Positions 50,413 through 59,871 of a DNA stretch of 64,000 nucleotides are shown piece by piece (positions within the stretch are counted from its first letter, which is position 1; every line of letters begins with the position of its first letter). The translations under genes were made by a program, and so were the position numbers. A model generated the notes under the pieces. It did no database searches. It saw only the letters and a list, made by a program, of their open reading frames with translations, and was not told the origin of the DNA. The stretch is taken from assembly GCA_003054665.1 (NCBI GenBank), contig QAYY01000002.1, positions 525,816 through 589,815 of the forward strand, read 5' to 3'. This DNA is from Opitutaceae bacterium EW11 (lineage in GTDB: Bacteria; Verrucomicrobiota; Verrucomicrobiia; Opitutales; Opitutaceae).

Positions 50413-53400
50413 ATGACTCTCGATCAGATTCGGCCCAACCTTGTCGTCCGCGGCTCCCTGTTTCCTGAACCCGTCCTCATTGTCACCGCAACGCCAGTCG
50501 GAAGGTCTATTCGCATCATCGGCATCGGCCAGCGAACGAACCAAGCATACCAACCGATCCTGACCGAGGACCAACTCGGGCACCTGGAAATCGAAAGCGG
50601 CGCCGAAGCCTTTGACGGGGAGGCCCACCTTTTCCGGTTAGGGGTGGAGTCCCTCCGCCTCGGCCTCGCCTACGAATACGATCCCTATTTTTCGCTGTCG
50701 ATCGCCCGGGTGGACCCGCTGCCCCACCAGCTGGAGGCGGTCTACGACTATTTTCTGAAATTGCCGCGGATTCGATTTCTACTCGCGGACGATCCAGGTG
50801 CTGGCAAGACGATCATGGCCGGCTTGCTGATCAAGGAGCTGAAAATCCGAGGCCTCATCAAGCGCGTGTTGATTATCACGCCGGCGAGCCTCTCGTTCCA
50901 GTGGCAGCGCGAACTCAAGGACAAGTTCCGCGAGAATTTCGAAGTTGTCCGGGGCGAGACCCTGCGTGCCAACTACGGCCAGAATCCATGGCAGGAAAAG
51001 AGCCAAGTGATCACGTCAGTCTCGTGGGTGTCGCGCATCGACGACGCGAAAGAAAGTCTGCTGCGCAGTTCGTGGGATTTAGTGATTATCGACGAGGCGC
51101 ATAAACTCAGCGCGGCGAGTCGCGACAAGAAAACCCTCGCGTACGAACTGGGCGAGGCGCTGTCGCAGCGGACGGATCACTATCTCATGATGACGGCGAC
51201 GCCGCACAAGGGCGACCCGGAGCACTTCTGTCTATTTCTCGAGCTGCTGGATCCGGACGTTTACGGGGACGTGCGGAGCCTCGAAGAAGCGATGAACACT
51301 CACGAGGCGCCCTTCTATCTTCGGCGAGTCAAGGAGGCGCTGGTCACATTTCCCGACCCAAATACCGGCAAGGTGAAGGCGCTTTTCACTGAGCGGATCG
51401 TGAAAACGCTTCCGTTCGAGATCACCGCTGCCGAATCCGAATTCTACGACCGGCTCACCCGATATGTTGAAGATCAGTCGATCGCGGCGTCACAGGATGA
51501 GTCCGCCCGCGGCCGGGCGCTGGCGTTCACGATGGCCATGCTGCAGCGCCGGTTCGCCTCCTCACTGTTTGCGGTCCGCCGCAGCCTGGAGCGCATGCGG
51601 GATAAACGTGAGCGCATCCTCGAAGATCCCGAAAAATATCGTCAGGAGCAGATGGAGAAGCGCTATCCCGAGGACTTCGAGGAGCTTTCCGATGAAGAGC
51701 AGCAAGAAATCATCACGCGGCTGGAAGAGGTAGTTGCCTCAATCGATCCCGCCAAGTTGCGCGAGGACATTGCCGAACTGACGAAGCTGATCAATCACGC
51801 GCGGGAATTGGAGAAGGCGGAGGTCGAAACCAAGCTAACGGCGCTCAAAGACCTGCTGACAAAGCAGGGAGTCTTCAGTGATACGAAGATGAAGCTGCTG
51901 GTCTTCACCGAGCACAAGGACACGCTCGATTATCTGGCGGGTGACGGACGTGAGGGTCGCCCGATGGGGAAGTTGCGCGATTGGGGTCTCACCGTGACTC
52001 AGATCCACGGTGGCATGAAAATCGGCGATCGCGACACGCCCGGCACGCGAATTTATGCCGAGCGCGACTTTCGCGAATCCTGTCAGGTGTTGGTCGCCAC
52101 TGAAGCCGCCGGCGAAGGTATTAACCTCCAGTTCTGTTGGCTACTCATCAACTACGACATTCCGTGGAATCCAGTTCGGTTGGAACAGCGGATGGGACGC
52201 ATCCACCGCTACGGGCAAGAAAAGGACTGTCTCATTTTTAATTTTGTTTCGACGAACACCCGCGAGGGTCGCGTGCTCCACAAGCTATTCGAGCGCATCG
52301 AGGCGATCCAGAAAGACCTCGATCCCCGAAATACGGGGAAGATCTTCAACGTGCTGGGCGATGTCTTTCCCGCCAACCAGCTCGAAAAAATGCTGCGCGA
52401 TATGTACGCGCACAATCAGATGACGGAGGAACTGATCAAGAAGCGCATCGTCGAGCAGGTCGACAGGCGGCGTTTCGAAAGCATCACCAATTCAACGTTG
52501 GAAGGGCTCGCGAAAAAGGAGCTGAATTTGTCGGTAATAGTTGGGAAGTCGGCGGAGGCAAAAGAGCGCCGACTGGTACCTGAGGTGATCGAAGACTACT
52601 TCTTGAACGCGGCCCCGCTCTCCGGGCTGACGCCGAAACCGGCACGCGAGCGCGAGCATCAATTCCGACTCGGTCGCGTGCCTCGGAACCTGTGGATGGT
52701 GGGCGAGCGCCTCGAACCGCGTTTCGGCAAACTCGGCCGAGACTACACGAACATCGTTTTCGATAAGGAAATCCTGAAACAGGACGCCACGCTTGAGTGG
52801 GTCACGCCCGGTCATCCCCTTTTCGAAGCGGTGCGGGAAGACTGTTGGAGCCAGGTGCAGCAGCACCTTAAACGGGGGAGCGTCTTCACAGACATTCAAC
52901 GAACGTCGCCCGCGCGCCTCGATGTGTTCTCGGCGGCGATTCGCGATGGACGCGGCAATGTTCTCAACAAGCGGCTCTTCGTCGTACAAACCGAACTCGA
53001 CGGCACGATGTGCGTGAAGCAGCCGACCATCTTCCACGACATCGCGGCGCCGGATAAGTCGATCACCGCGCCGTCACCAACGGGTTTGCCTGGAATGGAG
53101 GCGATTGAAACCACTCTTTTTAACGAAGCATTGTTGCCGATGGCGGATGAAACGAAGCGCCAGCGTCAGCGCGAAATCGAGACCATCGCGAAACACGTCG
53201 AGATCAGCCTCAACACGATCATCGATCGTGAGAATCACCTTTTCGCGAACTTGGTTGCGCAAAAAGAAGCCGGCTCAGCCGAGCAGGGCCTGGATGGCCG
53301 GTTGAAGATGTCGGAGGACCGGCTGATGGAGCTAAACCATCGACTCGAAACCCGTCGGGTCGAGCTGGCGCAGGAAGCGCAGTGCTCGATCGGCGACGTA

Positions 53401-53925
53401 CAGCATCTCGGACGCGCTTGGGTCGTTCCTCACCCGGAAAGGAATGCTCCGGCGGTTGCTCCGATGGTGAGTGACCCCGAAATTGAACGGATTGCGGTTG
53501 AGGCGGTAAAGCGGCACGAGGAGGCGGAGGGCCGCGTCGTGATCAGCGTCGAAAAAGACAATCGCGGTTTTGACCTGATTTCTCGAAAGCCTCATCCCGA
53601 AGACCCGCAAACGTTCATTGACGTCCGTTTCATCGAGGTCAAGGGGCGCGCCCACACCGGTGAAATTGCCCTTACCGCGAATGAGTATAAGACGGCGCAG
53701 CGGCTTGGACACGACTATTGGTTATACGTCGTGTTCCACTGTGCGACGCCGAAACCGTCGCTAAACGTCCTCCGTGATCCCTCGAAGCTGGATTGGAAGG
53801 AAGTGGTCCGCGTAGAGCACTACCTTCTACTACCTGATTCAGCGCGGGCCCCGGTACATCTGTCTGACGTAGTGCAGGCGCCGTATGTAACTCCGCCTAC
53901 ATCCAGGGAGCCTCCGCCTTCTTGA
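50413..53925 (+). CDS. SNF2-type helicase with C-terminal DUF3883, DrmD-like
   Basis: A 1170-residue superfamily 2 helicase. Walker A is DDPGAGKT with Lys132, and motif II is Asp227-Glu-Ala-His in IIDEAHKL. Motifs III (MMTATPHKGD), V (TEAAGEGINLQFC) and VI (RLEQRMGRIHRYGQ) are complete, so ATPase activity is expected. Residues about 1040-1120 form DUF3883 (DNRGFDLISRK, FIEVKGR, EYKTAQRLGHDYWLY), a predicted nuclease-like or nucleic-acid-binding domain seen behind helicases in restriction loci. Layout and length match DrmD, the SNF2 helicase of DISARM, which acts with a methylase against phage DNA. It is the first gene of a six-gene operon; the next starts 24 nt later. Confidence 0.93.
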   Translation: MTLDQIRPNLVVRGSLFPEPVLIVTATPVGRSIRIIGIGQRTNQAYQPILTEDQLGHLEIESGAEAFDGEAHLFRLGVESLRLGLAYEYDPYFSLSIARVDPLPHQLEAVYDYFLKLPRIRFLLADDPGAGKTIMAGLLIKELKIRGLIKRVLIITPASLSFQWQRELKDKFRENFEVVRGETLRANYGQNPWQEKSQVITSVSWVSRIDDAKESLLRSSWDLVIIDEAHKLSAASRDKKTLAYELGEALSQRTDHYLMMTATPHKGDPEHFCLFLELLDPDVYGDVRSLEEAMNTHEAPFYLRRVKEALVTFPDPNTGKVKALFTERIVKTLPFEITAAESEFYDRLTRYVEDQSIAASQDESARGRALAFTMAMLQRRFASSLFAVRRSLERMRDKRERILEDPEKYRQEQMEKRYPEDFEELSDEEQQEIITRLEEVVASIDPAKLREDIAELTKLINHARELEKAEVETKLTALKDLLTKQGVFSDTKMKLLVFTEHKDTLDYLAGDGREGRPMGKLRDWGLTVTQIHGGMKIGDRDTPGTRIYAERDFRESCQVLVATEAAGEGINLQFCWLLINYDIPWNPVRLEQRMGRIHRYGQEKDCLIFNFVSTNTREGRVLHKLFERIEAIQKDLDPRNTGKIFNVLGDVFPANQLEKMLRDMYAHNQMTEELIKKRIVEQVDRRRFESITNSTLEGLAKKELNLSVIVGKSAEAKERRLVPEVIEDYFLNAAPLSGLTPKPAREREHQFRLGRVPRNLWMVGERLEPRFGKLGRDYTNIVFDKEILKQDATLEWVTPGHPLFEAVREDCWSQVQQHLKRGSVFTDIQRTSPARLDVFSAAIRDGRGNVLNKRLFVVQTELDGTMCVKQPTIFHDIAAPDKSITAPSPTGLPGMEAIETTLFNEALLPMADETKRQRQREIETIAKHVEISLNTIIDRENHLFANLVAQKEAGSAEQGLDGRLKMSEDRLMELNHRLETRRVELAQEAQCSIGDVQHLGRAWVVPHPERNAPAVAPMVSDPEIERIAVEAVKRHEEAEGRVVISVEKDNRGFDLISRKPHPEDPQTFIDVRFIEVKGRAHTGEIALTANEYKTAQRLGHDYWLYVVFHCATPKPSLNVLRDPSKLDWKEVVRVEHYLLLPDSARAPVHLSDVVQAPYVTPPTSREPPPS

Positions 53926-53949
53926 GATTCTTCCAACTATATTCCAGCC

Positions 53950-55023
53950 ATGGCGAAGTTAACCGATCCCCGCATTGAGTTTGCGTCCGGAATTGCAGCA
54001 ATCACAGCTGACTACGAGCCTGGCGGGGGCGTGATGAGCACGGACCGCGTGATGGCCTGGATCGAACAGTTCCCGCAAGAACATCACGTCGCGGTTTTAA
54101 GCGAGATGGAGCATATTCTGCGAAGCTGCTATGTTTCAAAAGAACGCATGGCGCAATTTCTTGACGGATTGGCCGTCAATCCCGGACTCACGAAGAAGGA
54201 TCCTGGGAAATTCTGGTCGAAGACCTATTTTCTTAACATCCAGCAGCGAGGCGCGAGTCAAAAGGACATGGTCGAACTGTTGCAGGCCAACCTGGACGCG
54301 CGCGATCTGTCGACCCTGGACGAGTCTGACCAGGACACGGAGTCTTTTATTTACCTCGATGATGTCATCTGCACCGGCAACCACTTGTATCGGGACCTAT
54401 CCGCTTGGATTCCCACTGCCCCGCAGAAATGCACGGTAAATATTATTACGGCGTTCATCCATACGGGGGGGGCGTACCGGGCACTCGAAAAGGCCAAGGA
54501 CACTCTAAAGACGGCGGCCAAGACTGCTGGTAAAGAGATTACATTCGAATGCTGGGCGATTCCGCCCAATGTCGAAGACCGGCGATATTACACGAATACT
54601 TCTGATGTTTTTCGGCCAAAGGCACCGCCTGACGACGAGCGTGTTGTCGCGTATCTTAAGGAGCTGGAACCTGAGATAGAAGCCGCGCGTGCAAAGTTTG
54701 GAGCGGCTGTCGGTCTGACGTGGCGCGCTGGGGACCACATCGGTAAGCGGAAGACGTTTTCGTCGGGACGCGCACGGGCGCTAATCGAAGACCAACTGCT
54801 GATTGCGGGTTGTGAGGTTCGAAGCAGGTGCAAACATCTGGGGCAGAGCGCCCGCCCTCTAGGCTACCAATTCCTGACCACCCTTGGCTTTGGATGCACC
54901 GTTGTCACGTACCGCAATTGCCCGAACAATTGTCCATTGGCTTGGTGGGCCGGCGACCCTTGGTTTCCGCTGTTTCCGCGGCGGACGAACACCGAAACGG
55001 CAATCGCTCACATCTTTGATTAG
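53950..55023 (+). CDS. Phosphoribosyltransferase-like protein with PRPP loop (PRTase-CE-like)
   Basis: A 357-residue protein. YLDDVICTGNHL at residues 135-146 matches the PRPP-binding loop of type I phosphoribosyltransferases (acidic pair Asp137-Asp138, then Thr-Gly). The core has the expected alternation of strands and helices (VNIITAFIHTGGA after the loop). The C-terminal third has four Cys and Trp-rich WWAGDPWFPLF. Such proteins are found in conflict systems, including some retron-type loci, and may alter nucleotides or NAD-related compounds rather than salvage bases. It stands between the helicase (24 nt) and the NADAR-methylase (4 nt). Enzyme activity is unproven. Confidence 0.75.
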   Translation: MAKLTDPRIEFASGIAAITADYEPGGGVMSTDRVMAWIEQFPQEHHVAVLSEMEHILRSCYVSKERMAQFLDGLAVNPGLTKKDPGKFWSKTYFLNIQQRGASQKDMVELLQANLDARDLSTLDESDQDTESFIYLDDVICTGNHLYRDLSAWIPTAPQKCTVNIITAFIHTGGAYRALEKAKDTLKTAAKTAGKEITFECWAIPPNVEDRRYYTNTSDVFRPKAPPDDERVVAYLKELEPEIEAARAKFGAAVGLTWRAGDHIGKRKTFSSGRARALIEDQLLIAGCEVRSRCKHLGQSARPLGYQFLTTLGFGCTVVTYRNCPNNCPLAWWAGDPWFPLFPRRTNTETAIAHIFD

Positions 55024-55027
55024 TTGA

Positions 55028-58000
55028 ATGTCTCGACGAGAAAACGACCGTATCTACGAGAAGGGCGAGGTAATTTCGTTCCGCAGCACCTCCGGGCCTT
55101 TCGGGGGGTTGTCCAACATGGCGCCCGGCTTTCCTGTGATCCTGAATGGCACGCGGATCAGGTCAGTTGAAGCGCTGTACCAAGCTTTACGCTTTCCCCA
55201 CCTGCCGGCGGCTCAGCGCGAGATCGTTCAGCAGCATAGCCCAATGACCGCGAAGATGGTGTCGCGGCGATTTATCGACCAGACACGCGAGGACTGGGAT
55301 CAAGTCAAAATTCCCATCATGCGTTGGTGTCTTAGGCTGAAGCTTGCGCAGAATTGGGAAGCGTTCAGCGCCGTGCTTTTGGCGACCGGCAGTCAAGCGA
55401 TCGTGGAAGACTCGCGAAAGGATCCCTTTTGGGGGGCCATGCCGAAACCGGGTGAGCAACTCGAAGGACAGAACGTTCTGGGGCGGTTGCTCATGGAACT
55501 GCGCGAGAAACTCAGGAGCGATCCTGACAGCCTGCGTTCCGTGCCGGTGCCGAGTTTTGGCCGTGCTCGCTTGTTTGGAGAGGAGATCGAAATCGGTCTC
55601 CCTGCAGGCAAGCCCGAGGGGCCGGCCATTGATGTGCCTCCCGCAAACTTGTCGAGAAAAGCGATGGCTTCCTCGGATCAATCCTTACCAAATGGGTCAA
55701 TGTCTCCGCTGCCAAAGCGCCTCATCGAAGTTGATCTGCCCATCAAGCGCATTTCTGCCCATGCGCGGCGGGAGAAGTCGATTCGGCACGGACACATTTC
55801 GACCCTGCATATCTGGTGGGCGCGCCGCCCGCTCGCTGCTTGCCGGGCAGTAACTTGCGCCGCGCTTTGGGTGGATCCCAAAGATGAATATTGTCCCGCA
55901 GAATTCCGGGCGATTGCAGCGGACCTAATGTATCGCTGGGCGCGCGAGCAAGCGGTGCGTGGGAGCGAGGAGAGCGCGGCAACGTGGACGCTAATCCGGC
56001 AGCACACATCCGCATTCGCACTCTGCAATCACCCGTCCACACTGCGGCAAGCACTGCTGGATTTCATCGGGGACTTCGCAAACTGGGACAATTCCACAGT
56101 GGCGGAATACTTGGACACCGCACGTGCTCTGACTGCGGCTGCTCATTGGTCATTGAGCCTTCCCCGGCCATCCGAAGAACATTTTCTTGGTTGGCCAGGA
56201 CCAGAACGGTGGTCGGAGTCCGTCGCGGAATGGCGCAGGAAGGCCGACGAACATGGTAGGCCTCTGGTAGTCGACCCTTTTGCTGGCGGCGGTTCGATTC
56301 CGCTCGAAGCCTTACGGATTGGAGCCGATGCGTTCGCGAGCGATTTGAACCCGCTGCCTGTGCTGCTGAACAAGGTGATGTTGGAATACATCCCAACATT
56401 CGGCGGGCGGCTCGCAGACGAGGTCCGCACTTGGGGTGCTTGGGTGAAGGACGAAGCGGAAAAGGAGCTAGAAAAGTTTTATCCGTCGGACGTCGATGGA
56501 GGTCGGCCCATTGCCTATCTGTGGGCGCGGACAATTCGATGTGAAGGTCCAGCGTGTGGAGTGGAGGTGCCGCTTCTGCGAAGTCTGTGGTTGGCGAAAA
56601 AATCAGTTCGGCCCGTGGCGTTGCAAGTAGAGCCAAACCGGTCCGCCAAGCGCATCGATTTCCGAATTATCACTAAGCACCGTGATCAGTGGGTTGACCA
56701 AGAAGAGCCTACTCGGGTGATTGTTGATCCCAAATTCGACGGCACAGTTAAGAGCGGTTCGGCGACTTGCCCGTGCTGCGGCCATACCACCAAAAATCCC
56801 CTGGTGCGCGCTCAACTTTCGAAAGCGAAAGGAGGCGCTGGAACAGCACGCCTATTTGCCGTCGTCACTACACGTCCTGGCGAAAATGGACGCCACTACC
56901 GATTGTGCACGCCGACCGACGAAGCTGCCGCATCGGCAGCAATTGCTCAGCTTTCTGCGGCCAAGAAAAAATTGGGGAATAATATCGTTCCCGATGAACT
57001 GATTCCAAAAGAGCGTCCGTCGCCGAATGCCCGCGGGTTGTCGCCCGTCACTCGGATGGGAGTAGAATCATTCGGTGATCTATTTGCTCCCCGACAGACG
57101 TTAGCCTTGGTGACGCTGGGCCACATTCTTCAACGGGCCGGCGATCGTATCGAACGGAGTGATATGCGACAAGCGATCACCGTGTGTTTGGCGCTGGCAC
57201 TGAATCGACAAGCCGATGCGTTAAGTTCTTTCGCGACATGGGCAAGTAATGGGGAATTCTTGCGCACGACTTTCGCTCGGCAGGCGCTCGCAATCGTCTG
57301 GGATTTCGCGGAGGTGAATCCTCTTTCCGATTCAGGTGGGAATTGGATGGGAGCTGTCGAGTGGATCACGAGGGTTATTGAAAGCAACTCGAGCGTCGCC
57401 GCTCGCACCGGCACAGTTGCTCAAGCGAATGCTGCAGAACATCCGTTACCGGATGATTCGGCATCCGCTTTGATTACCGATCCCCCCTACTATGATGCGG
57501 TCCCTTACTCCGATCTCTCGAAGTTCTTCTACGTTTGGCTAAAGCGAACTCTTGGAAAAACACACGCGGATTTATTCTCAGCGGAGGATGTTCCCGTCGA
57601 TGAGGAGGCGATTTGGAACCCAAGCAGGATCTACCTAAAAACTGGAAAGCCGAAGGATGAAGCTTTCTATGAGTTCCAAATGCGACGGGCATTTGCGGAG
57701 GCGCGAAGAGTGGTCGCGCCAGATGGGATAGGAGTTGTCGTATTTGCGCACAAAACAACTGCGGGATGGGAGGCGGTCCTTGGAGCGCTTATCGACGCAG
57801 GTTGGATCGCGTCTGGTTCATGGCCGATCGATACGGAGCGGGAAGTGAGGACGAATGCGATAGGAACTGCCTCACTAGCTTCGTCCGTGCATATTGTCTG
57901 CCGGCCGCGGGACGTTGGTGCAGGGTTGGCGAATGCTGACGAGGTCGGTGATTGGCGCGATGTTTTGCAGGAGCTGCCGCGCCGTATTCATGATTGGATG

Positions 58001-58837
58001 CCTCGTCTCGCTGAAGAAGGTGTCGTAGGCGCAGACGCGATCTTCGCGTGTCTCGGTCCCGCGCTCGAAATATTCTCCCGTTACAAGCGGGTAGAACGGG
58101 CGAATGGTGACCAAGTCCCCCTTCGGGAGTATTTGGAACACGTTTGGGCGGCCGTATCCAAGGAGGCGTTGTCGATGGTGTTCGAAGGAGCGGATGCTAC
58201 AGGTTTCGAAGAAGACTCACGCCTGACCGCAATGTGGCTTTGGACGCTCAATGCAGGCGACCCGGGTGATGACCGCGCTGAACCAGAAGATGACTCAGAT
58301 GACGAAGATGAAGGAAAGGCCACGAAATCTAAGGCGAAGGGGGGGTTCTCGTTGGAATATGATGCCGCCCGTAAAATCTCCCAAGGCTTGGGCGCACACC
58401 TAGAAGACCTAACCAACCTCATTCAGATTACGGGAGAAACGGCGCGGTTGTTGCCGGTTTCGGAGCGAACAACGTATCTGTTCGGCAAGGACCAAGCCGC
58501 AGCTCCAGTAACCCCTAAGGGGCGAAAGAAGGACGACCAACTCAATTTCGACCTTTTCCAGGAGCTGACCCGTTCATCTACGGCAGAGTCGGCATGGGGT
58601 GAAAAAGCGATTACTAAGCCTGGTGAAACAACGCTCGATCGAGTTCACCAAAGCATGATCCTGTTCGCCGCAGGTCGTGGTGAAGCGCTCAGGAGATTCT
58701 TGGTGGATGATGCCGCTGGCAAAGATCAGCGATTTTGGCGCCTAGCCCAAGCGCTGTCGGCGCTTTATCCGAAAGCTTCGGATGAAAAGCGTTGGATTGA
58801 CGGTGTGCTCGCTCGGAAGAAGGGCTTGGGGCTGTGA
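55028..58837 (+). CDS. NADAR domain fused to DUF1156 adenine/cytosine-N DNA methyltransferase
   Basis: A 1269-residue fusion. Residues 14-165 align with E. coli YbiA (NADAR, DUF1768): FRSTSGPFGGLSNM, VEALYQALRF, SPMTAKMVSRR, then DPFWGAM and NVLGRLLMELRE. NADAR proteins hydrolyse ADP-ribose links on guanosine. From about residue 235 the DUF1156 methylase starts: RREKSIRHGHISTLHIWWARRPL, the SAM loop DPFAGGGSIP (Asp416) and the catalytic DPPYY (Asp818-Tyr822) typical of N6-adenine or N4-cytosine methylases. CPCCGHTT-type Cys pairs lie between. An acidic stretch near residue 1085 is a linker. It begins 4 nt after the PRTase gene and overlaps the next by GTGA. It is the central gene of the defence operon. 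Confidence 0.92.
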   Translation: MSRRENDRIYEKGEVISFRSTSGPFGGLSNMAPGFPVILNGTRIRSVEALYQALRFPHLPAAQREIVQQHSPMTAKMVSRRFIDQTREDWDQVKIPIMRWCLRLKLAQNWEAFSAVLLATGSQAIVEDSRKDPFWGAMPKPGEQLEGQNVLGRLLMELREKLRSDPDSLRSVPVPSFGRARLFGEEIEIGLPAGKPEGPAIDVPPANLSRKAMASSDQSLPNGSMSPLPKRLIEVDLPIKRISAHARREKSIRHGHISTLHIWWARRPLAACRAVTCAALWVDPKDEYCPAEFRAIAADLMYRWAREQAVRGSEESAATWTLIRQHTSAFALCNHPSTLRQALLDFIGDFANWDNSTVAEYLDTARALTAAAHWSLSLPRPSEEHFLGWPGPERWSESVAEWRRKADEHGRPLVVDPFAGGGSIPLEALRIGADAFASDLNPLPVLLNKVMLEYIPTFGGRLADEVRTWGAWVKDEAEKELEKFYPSDVDGGRPIAYLWARTIRCEGPACGVEVPLLRSLWLAKKSVRPVALQVEPNRSAKRIDFRIITKHRDQWVDQEEPTRVIVDPKFDGTVKSGSATCPCCGHTTKNPLVRAQLSKAKGGAGTARLFAVVTTRPGENGRHYRLCTPTDEAAASAAIAQLSAAKKKLGNNIVPDELIPKERPSPNARGLSPVTRMGVESFGDLFAPRQTLALVTLGHILQRAGDRIERSDMRQAITVCLALALNRQADALSSFATWASNGEFLRTTFARQALAIVWDFAEVNPLSDSGGNWMGAVEWITRVIESNSSVAARTGTVAQANAAEHPLPDDSASALITDPPYYDAVPYSDLSKFFYVWLKRTLGKTHADLFSAEDVPVDEEAIWNPSRIYLKTGKPKDEAFYEFQMRRAFAEARRVVAPDGIGVVVFAHKTTAGWEAVLGALIDAGWIASGSWPIDTEREVRTNAIGTASLASSVHIVCRPRDVGAGLANADEVGDWRDVLQELPRRIHDWMPRLAEEGVVGADAIFACLGPALEIFSRYKRVERANGDQVPLREYLEHVWAAVSKEALSMVFEGADATGFEEDSRLTAMWLWTLNAGDPGDDRAEPEDDSDDEDEGKATKSKAKGGFSLEYDAARKISQGLGAHLEDLTNLIQITGETARLLPVSERTTYLFGKDQAAAPVTPKGRKKDDQLNFDLFQELTRSSTAESAWGEKAITKPGETTLDRVHQSMILFAAGRGEALRRFLVDDAAGKDQRFWRLAQALSALYPKASDEKRWIDGVLARKKGLGL

Positions 58838-59820
58838 TTCCGATTTCGCGCATTTCCGCGCGAGACATTCCAGCGCTACCGGCGTTGGTACCCGAACACC
58901 TCGACCGCAATCCGTGGATCCTTTATCACGCTACGACCGGCGCTCTAAGTGAGGTGATTGAGCGTGAAGGATTCGTTGCGCGTGACGATACGGTCTTCTC
59001 TGACGCGATCCGACGTCTGCTGACGATTTATCACAGCATCGGATGGCACGGCGTCTCCACGTCCGGTTATGCCGTGTTGCGTGGATTTTCCTTCCTTCGA
59101 AATCACACGTCCCAGGAACGGCCGATCTATTTCACCACCTACGGTCACCGGTCGCCAATCTATGCCCGTCCTGACTTTGCCGGGGGCGAAACGGCGCGCG
59201 CTATCAGGCACGCTTACCGTGACTTGTTGCGATACGTGAACGAGTCGGCGCTACGTGCGCAGCACCTCGCGGATAAGCGACGGGAGTGCATCGATCTTGT
59301 CAAAAAAGATGGCCTGCCAATTCGCGTGATCGTCCCGAATTTGGATTGGGTGACAGCGAAGCTGAACGAAGTGGCGCCACTGTATCAGCGACTCGATGCA
59401 CTGGAAAAGTCCGGCCAGCCGGGGGTGATCTACGCGGTGGAATTCACCGCTGACGACATCCCGCACCTCGCGTTTCGCCAAGCAACGGGAGCCGCGATGT
59501 TCAGGGCCGTCCCAGCGAGTCGAATCCGGCATAAGGTAGAAATTGCGGATGCCTCTGAAATCAGCGCGAGGTGCGATGCGCATCTGGCGATGCGCGAAAT
59601 GTGGCGCGAAAAGGACGTTGCCGGGCTCATTGCGCGGATCGCGGAGCAAGGGGGTAAGGAGCTGGCGCAAGCGGACTGGGAGAATGGTCAGCGTGCGCTC
59701 GCCTCTCTTTTCGATCCCGCGGGCGGAACAGACGAAGGTTACGACCTAGCCGCGCAACACGGCACGCCGGCGGTAAGGAGCTGGTTGGCGCAGCAACGCG
59801 AGGCGCGACAGCCCGAGTAA
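58834..59820 (+). CDS. Putative ADP-ribosyltransferase-fold (DarT-like?) protein
   Basis: A 328-residue protein starting with GTG that overlaps the methylase TGA by four bases. ILYHATTGALSEVIEREGF at residues 29-47 resembles the first strand and helix of ADP-ribosyltransferases (His32). PIYFTTYGHRSPIYA (Tyr99, Tyr110) with GGE (Glu119) could complete a His-Tyr-Glu triad. Later GVIYAVEFTADDIPHLAF and a basic helical tail follow. I assign the fold only tentatively; the key support is context, since a NADAR domain in the adjacent fusion would reverse DNA ADP-ribosylation. The protein could instead be an unrelated defence factor. The DUF499 gene follows after 51 nt. Confidence 0.5.
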   Translation: MIPISRISARDIPALPALVPEHLDRNPWILYHATTGALSEVIEREGFVARDDTVFSDAIRRLLTIYHSIGWHGVSTSGYAVLRGFSFLRNHTSQERPIYFTTYGHRSPIYARPDFAGGETARAIRHAYRDLLRYVNESALRAQHLADKRRECIDLVKKDGLPIRVIVPNLDWVTAKLNEVAPLYQRLDALEKSGQPGVIYAVEFTADDIPHLAFRQATGAAMFRAVPASRIRHKVEIADASEISARCDAHLAMREMWREKDVAGLIARIAEQGGKELAQADWENGQRALASLFDPAGGTDEGYDLAAQHGTPAVRSWLAQQREARQPE

Positions 59821-59871
59821 CAGAGGCTCGCCACCACCCAGCCACTTTGCATCCTGTCTTCTCCCAGCCTG

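Noticed and set aside
50413..53925. Naming the operon as classical DISARM
   Set aside because: Only the DrmD-like helicase and a methylase fit; DrmA, DrmB (DUF1998) and DrmC (phospholipase D) are absent and the methylase is DUF1156 type.
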